A DNA stretch of 38,195 nucleotides from Streptomyces sp. 8K308 (GTDB taxonomy: Bacteria > Actinomycetota > Actinomycetes > Streptomycetales > Streptomycetaceae), in NCBI RefSeq assembly GCF_004348315.1, contig NZ_SMKC01000030.1, positions 1-38,195 of the forward strand, read 5' to 3'. Under the pieces are notes generated by a model that made no database searches, was not told the origin of the DNA, and saw only the letters and a list, made by a program, of their open reading frames with translations. Shown one piece after another: positions 34,369 to 38,195 of the stretch. Within the stretch, counting starts at the first letter, position 1. Each line of letters begins with the position of its first letter. Both the position numbers and the translations under genes were made by a program.

Positions 34369-35001
34369 TCACGGCTCGCGCGGCGTGAGGCCGCGGAGCG
34401 CCGTGTCGACCACCTGGTCGACGTAGTCGGCGGTGAGGGGGCCGGTGCGCTGTAGCCACCGGTTCAGGACGGGGCCGAACAGCAGGTCGACGGCCACGTC
34501 AAGGTCGATGTCAGCCGCCAACTGCCCCGCGGCGCACGCCGACCGCAGGCGTTCCTTCTTCATCTCCCGCATCGGCCCGTCAAGTCGCTCCGCGTAGTCG
34601 GCCGCCAGGGCCGGATCGTGGACGATCTCGGTGTGCAGGGCACGCATGGGCTGGTCGTAGCGCGGGTCGTTGAGCTCGTCGACGGTGGCCCGCAGCACCA
34701 GCTTCAGGTCGGCCGCGAGGTCGCCGGTGTCGGGCAGGGCGGCGGCCTGGCCGTCAGCCCCCTCGCCGGCGAGCGCCAGGAAGGCGTCGAAGAGCAGCGC
34801 GCCCTTCGAGGGCCACCAGCGGTAGATCGTCTGCTTGCCGACGCCGGCGGCGGCCGCGATGCCCTCGATGCTGAGCTTCGCGTATCCCACCTCTCCGACG
34901 AGGTCGAGGGCGGCGGTGAGGATGGCGCGCCGGGCGGTCTCGCTGCGGCGGCTGGGGTTGGGGGCGCTCTTCGTGGGCACGGGGTCAGCGTACCAACACA
35001 T
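34369..35001 (-). CDS. TetR-family regulator of the adjacent SDR gene
   Basis: 210 residues with a clear helix-turn-helix (IEGIAAAAGVGKQTIYRWW) and an acidic helical C-terminus. It diverges from the SDR gene, and palindromic AGACGG/CCGTCT sites lie in the gap, so it probably represses both genes. I chose the ATG at 35001; a GTG at 34980 is equally possible and would put the first residue closer to the usual family start. Neither has a good ribosome binding site. Confidence 0.88.
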   Translation of the reverse strand: MCWYADPVPTKSAPNPSRRSETARRAILTAALDLVGEVGYAKLSIEGIAAAAGVGKQTIYRWWPSKGALLFDAFLALAGEGADGQAAALPDTGDLAADLKLVLRATVDELNDPRYDQPMRALHTEIVHDPALAADYAERLDGPMREMKKERLRSACAAGQLAADIDLDVAVDLLFGPVLNRWLQRTGPLTADYVDQVVDTALRGLTPREP

Positions 35002-35007
35002 GAGACG

Positions 35008-35085
35008 AGACGGTCCGTCTTGGCAGGTGACACCCGGCCACCTATGATTCTCATCCAGCGAGACGGAACGGACCGTCTCGCTGGA
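35008..35085. promoter_or_regulatory. TetR-type operators upstream of the SDR gene
   Basis: Site 1 is AGACGG-T-CCGTCT (35008-35020), near the TetR start. Site 2 is a perfect inverted repeat with 13-bp arms (35054-35066 and 35073-35085) around AACGGA, just before the SDR start. Both contain ACGGnCCGTCT, so one regulator probably binds both. Confidence 0.78.
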
Positions 35086-35095
35086 AGGGATCACC

Positions 35096-35956
35096 ATGGA
35101 AACCCCGAACCCCGCCTCCTCCCGGGTCTGGTTCATCACCGGGGCCAGCCGCGGCCTCGGCCGCGCCTTCGCGGAGGCCGCGCTCGACGCGGGCGACCGG
35201 GTCGTCGGCACGGCCCGCGACGTCTCGCCGCTCGACGAACTCGCCGCTCGCCACCCGGGCCGCCTGCTCGCGCTGCGGCTCGACGTCACGGACCGCGACG
35301 CGGTCTTCGACGTCGTCGACCAAGCGGTCGCGCACTTCGGCCGGCTCGACATCGTCGTGAACAACGCCGGCGTGCTCTTCGCCGGGATGGTGGAGGAGTT
35401 CACCGAGGCGGAGGCGCGCGCCCAGGTGGACGTCAACTTCTTCGGCGCGCTCTGGGTGAGCCAGGCCGTGCTGCCCCGACTGCGGGCCCAGGGCGGCGGG
35501 CACATCGTGCAGATCTCCAGCATCGGCGCGCTCGGCGGCTTCCCGAGCACCGGGCTCTACAGCGCCAGCAAGTTCGCGCTCGAGGGTATGAGCGAGGCGC
35601 TGGCGGCCGAGGCCGCGGGGTTCGGCGTCAGGGTCACCATCGTCCAGCCGGGCGGCTACTGGACGGACCTCTACGCCAACACCACGGCGACCAGTCCTGA
35701 GCCGAGCTACGACCCGCTGCGCACGGAGTTGGAGAAGCAGTGGGCCGAGGGGTCGGTCGACAGCGAACCCCGGCTGGCCGCCGAGGCGTTGATGAAGCTG
35801 GTCGCCAGCGACGACCCGCCGCTGCGGCTCCTGCTCGGCAGCATGGTCTACGACCTCGCCTTCGACATCTCCAGGCGGCGCATGGAGACCTGGGCCGGCT
35901 GGGAGTCGGTGAGCCGCGCCGCCGAGCGGGCCGTCCCCGACCCGCGCACGTCCTGA
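35096..35956 (+). CDS. Short-chain dehydrogenase/reductase (classical SDR)
   Basis: 286 residues. The NAD(P)-binding TGASRGLG is at 15-22, NNAG is in the middle, and the catalytic Tyr155 and Lys159 lie in YSASK with ISS upstream. It is somewhat longer than the 250-residue core, with a C-terminal extension common in the SDRs paired with TetR regulators. Substrate unknown. The ATG at 35096 directly follows the second palindrome, with GAAGGGA as ribosome binding site. It is under likely control of the divergent TetR. Confidence 0.92.
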   Translation: METPNPASSRVWFITGASRGLGRAFAEAALDAGDRVVGTARDVSPLDELAARHPGRLLALRLDVTDRDAVFDVVDQAVAHFGRLDIVVNNAGVLFAGMVEEFTEAEARAQVDVNFFGALWVSQAVLPRLRAQGGGHIVQISSIGALGGFPSTGLYSASKFALEGMSEALAAEAAGFGVRVTIVQPGGYWTDLYANTTATSPEPSYDPLRTELEKQWAEGSVDSEPRLAAEALMKLVASDDPPLRLLLGSMVYDLAFDISRRRMETWAGWESVSRAAERAVPDPRTS

Positions 35957-35981
35957 CCGCGCCCCGCGCCGCCCTTCGGGG

Positions 35982-37538
35982 TCAGCGGCCCCGCCTGGCG
36001 GCGCGGACGACCCGGATGCCCCGGACCACCGCCTCGCCGAGCAGGACGAAGGTCCACACGCGGCCCGTGCCGTAGAGGAGGCCCTCAGCTCCAGACAGCT
36101 CGCGCGGGGCGGAGCCGTTCAGCAGCGTCCAGATGGCGTCGCCGGCCGCCAGGTCCGCGATCCAGCACAGGTCGGCGATGGCCAGGGCGCCCTGGGCCAG
36201 GGCGAAGAGCAGGGCGTGACCGCCGAGTTCGGTGAGGTGCCGGCGCGGCGGCGTGCCCTCGCCCGCCGGTGCCTCGGCCGGCACCGCGACCTCGGCCGGC
36301 GGCTGGGGCGGCGCCACGACGGCGGGCACCGGCTCGGACGGCGCGGGCGGAGGCGGTGGGGGGAAGTTCGTGACGCGGAGCGCTCGCAGGGCCCCCGGCG
36401 TGATCAGCGCGCCCGCGAGGATCACGCCGGACGCGACGACGCACGCCACCGTCCAGGACCTGGTGTCGTACAGCACCCCCGCCGCCAGCGCGCCGATCGC
36501 GCTGCCGACGAGCGCGGCCGCCTCGTAGAGACCCATCCCGCGGCCGGTGTGTTCGCCGGCCACCTCGGCGATGACGGCCTCCTGCACCGGCAGCACGGCC
36601 GCCCAGGCCACTCCGCTGAGGATCCACAGGGCGGCGATGGCGTGGGGTCCAGGCGCCCAGGACAGGCTCAGCGCGAAGCCGGCGCTCGCCACCGAGGCGA
36701 CCGCCACCACCCGCGCGCGGCCGAAGCGCACCACGAACGCGTGCAGGCGGCCTGGCAGCAGGCCGCTCACGATCGCGCCGGGCAGGAACACCAGGGCGAC
36801 CTCCACCACGTCGAGGTCGAAGCCGTTCTGGAGATGGAGCAGCAGGAGCATCCCCACGGCCGCCTCCGCGGTCATGGTGAAGGCGACGGCCAGCAGCATG
36901 GGGCGGAGCCTGCGGCCGAGACCGCCGAGCCCCGCCGCGTCGCCTCCACCGCCGGGCGCTGGTGGCCGGACGTCCCTGTCGGGGCTGGCCAGCAGCGCCC
37001 CGGCGGCGAGGAGGCAGGCCACGGCGCAACCCAGGAACACGCCGGTGAAGTCGATCACGCCCATCAGGGACATGCCGGCGACGAAGGCGATCCACGAGCC
37101 GTTCTCGCGGGCCGCCATCAGCCGCGGGTACACGCCGGAGTCGGCGGCGAGGCGTTCGCCGACGATCGCCCGGACCGCGACCCACAGCAGGGCGCCGCCG
37201 ACGCCGCTGAGCACCGCGGCTCCGTAGGCGGGGCCGAGGGAGCCGGCGAACGCGTAGCCCGCGCAGGCCACTCCGTACGCGGCGGCGCCGAAGGCCGCCA
37301 CCCGGCGGCGGTCCCTGGTGTCGGTCAGGACGCCGGCGAGCGGCCGGACCACGACGGAGACGGCCACCTCAAGCGCGACCAGCACGCCGATCTCGGTCGG
37401 CCCCGCGCCGAGGGCGATGCCCGCCCACAACGGCAGGAGGAAGTCGACCAGTTCGGCCGGGCCGTTGGTCAGGGCCGCGGCCAGCAGGGTCCGTGCCTCG
37501 CGCTGCGGCGCCCGAGCGTCCGTCTGGGGTATGACCAT
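35982..37538 (-). CDS. MFS transporter with proline-rich linker and extra C-terminal hydrophobic domain
   Basis: 518 residues. The first 395 or so form a 12-helix MFS transporter with RPLAGVLTDTRDRRR as motif A between helices 2 and 3. A proline-rich linker (PPPPPPAPSEP onward, about 40 residues) follows, then about 90 residues containing two or three further hydrophobic segments, which is not usual for the family. The ATG at 37538 is chosen because the protein starts there just before the first helix; the longer upstream frame overlaps the TetR gene. It diverges from the TetR gene at the right edge and is probably controlled by it. Confidence 0.88.
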   Translation of the reverse strand: MVIPQTDARAPQREARTLLAAALTNGPAELVDFLLPLWAGIALGAGPTEIGVLVALEVAVSVVVRPLAGVLTDTRDRRRVAAFGAAAYGVACAGYAFAGSLGPAYGAAVLSGVGGALLWVAVRAIVGERLAADSGVYPRLMAARENGSWIAFVAGMSLMGVIDFTGVFLGCAVACLLAAGALLASPDRDVRPPAPGGGGDAAGLGGLGRRLRPMLLAVAFTMTAEAAVGMLLLLHLQNGFDLDVVEVALVFLPGAIVSGLLPGRLHAFVVRFGRARVVAVASVASAGFALSLSWAPGPHAIAALWILSGVAWAAVLPVQEAVIAEVAGEHTGRGMGLYEAAALVGSAIGALAAGVLYDTRSWTVACVVASGVILAGALITPGALRALRVTNFPPPPPPAPSEPVPAVVAPPQPPAEVAVPAEAPAGEGTPPRRHLTELGGHALLFALAQGALAIADLCWIADLAAGDAIWTLLNGSAPRELSGAEGLLYGTGRVWTFVLLGEAVVRGIRVVRAARRGR

Positions 37539-37547
37539 ATACCTACG

Positions 37548-37571
37548 GTAACAGAACAACTGATCTGTAAC
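37548..37571. promoter_or_regulatory. Candidate TetR operator between MFS and TetR genes
   Basis: A 24-bp imperfect palindrome running from GTAACAGA to TCTGTAAC (9 of 12 base pairs match) lies 9 bp upstream of the MFS ATG in a locally AT-rich 60-bp gap between divergent genes. Confidence 0.55.
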
Positions 37572-37598
37572 GACGGCGCATCGCACCGGCGAACTACG

Positions 37599-38195
37599 AT
37601 GCCGTTCGTGCCCCGCCACGCCGATCCCGCCGAACGCCGCAGTCATGTGGCCAGAGCCCTGTGGCGCGTCGTCCTCCGCGACGGCCTGGAACGCGCGACG
37701 GTCCGCGCCGTCGCCGCCGAGGCCGGACTCTCGCTCGGCGCGATCAGCCACTACTTCTCCAGCCAGGAACAACTACAGCTCTACGCCCTGAAGTTGGTCG
37801 ACGAACGCGACAACGCGCGGCTCGCCGCGATCGACGAGAGCGGCACGGCGCGGGAGGTCGTCGAGCGGTACCTGTGGGCGCTGCTCCCGGTGGACGAGGA
37901 GACCCGCGAGACCAACCGCGTCTTCTACTCCTTCATGGCGCGGGCCCAGGTCGTGCCGGCGTTCCGCGAGATCGTCGCCTCGTTCGACGAGGAGGTGGTG
38001 GCCCTGTGCCGGCGCGCCGTCGACCGGCTGGCCGGGGACGGCGTCATCGCCCCCGGCCACGATCGGGAGACCCTGGTGGCCGAGTTCCGCGCGCTCACCG
38101 AGGGACTGTCCTTCAAGGCCGCGATGTGGCCGGACGCCACGCCCCCCGAGGAGATCCGCGCCGTGATGCGCGGCTGGCTTGACGCCCTCCCCCAC
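37599..38195 (+). CDS. TetR-family regulator, 3'-truncated by the window edge
   Basis: 199 residues are visible and the frame is still open at the last base. The helix-turn-helix is VRAVAAEAGLSLGAISHYFSS (about 36-56), followed by a helical C-terminus of the BetI/TetR_C_6 kind with FYSFMARAQVVPAFREIV. It starts at ATG 37599 (a GTG at 37608 is the alternative). It diverges from the MFS gene and probably represses it. The size suggests that only the last few residues are missing. Confidence 0.88.
   Translation, partial: MPFVPRHADPAERRSHVARALWRVVLRDGLERATVRAVAAEAGLSLGAISHYFSSQEQLQLYALKLVDERDNARLAAIDESGTAREVVERYLWALLPVDEETRETNRVFYSFMARAQVVPAFREIVASFDEEVVALCRRAVDRLAGDGVIAPGHDRETLVAEFRALTEGLSFKAAMWPDATPPEEIRAVMRGWLDALPH

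Noticed and set aside
37661..38182. A 173-residue Arg/Pro-rich plus-strand frame at the right edge
   Set aside because: The real gene is the TetR regulator in the frame starting at 37599, which has a helix-turn-helix and runs off the window.
37773..38195. A 140-residue minus-strand frame at the right edge
   Set aside because: It lies opposite the TetR gene, has no motif and is typical GC-driven shadow sequence.

Overview
The window is very GC-rich DNA with GTG and TTG starts, tightly overlapping genes, a CebR-type operator, TTA codons limited to a few cluster genes, and a large LAL (LuxR-family) regulator. Together these point to an actinomycete, most likely Streptomyces or a close relative. 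I cannot name the species or the product.

Positions 1-18341 hold one co-directional biosynthetic operon cut by the left edge. It contains two modular type I polyketide synthase (PKS) genes. The first reads [KS]-AT-ACP / KS-AT-KR-ACP, with its first KS truncated by the edge. The second reads KS-AT(degenerate)-DH-ACP-thioester reductase. They are followed by a cytochrome P450, a fatty-acyl-AMP ligase (FAAL), a free ACP, a KASIII-like ketosynthase, RmlB and RmlA (first steps of dTDP-deoxysugar synthesis), and a 3Fe-4S ferredoxin that probably serves the P450. Most gene junctions overlap or lie within about 40 bp. A strong hairpin at 18367-18395 closes the operon.

Positions 18423-22949 form an export block. 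A TetR repressor (minus strand) diverges from an MMPL-type RND transporter and a 14-TM-type MFS pump, with a duplicated palindromic operator in the shared intergenic region. A perfect 19-bp hairpin follows. Then comes the LAL activator (23304-26135), and a second short operon (26315-30341) of a GT1 glycosyltransferase, a Cys-rich GMC oxidoreductase and a Gfo/Idh/MocA reductase. The reductase has Lys102 and Tyr186, as I recall for the sugar C3-ketoreductase KijD10. TTA (bldA-type) codons occur in PKS2, the MMPL gene, the MFS gene and the LAL gene.

Overall model (inference): a FAAL/ACP/KASIII route supplies or processes an acyl unit, the PKS extends it, the last module appears unable to load its own extender and may only dehydrate the chain, and the reductase domain releases an aldehyde or alcohol. 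The product is then oxidised by P450/ferredoxin, glycosylated with a dTDP-6-deoxysugar, possibly oxidised by the GMC enzyme, and exported.

From about 30338 to the right edge the genes look like ordinary chromosomal neighbours: a DUF885-type metallopeptidase-like protein, a TetR, a small APH-fold kinase, a secreted CE3-like SGNH esterase with a CBM2 under a CebR box, a TetR/SDR divergent pair, an MFS protein with an unusual C-terminal extension, and a TetR cut by the right edge. I saw no tRNA, rRNA, CRISPR array, transposase or attachment site.
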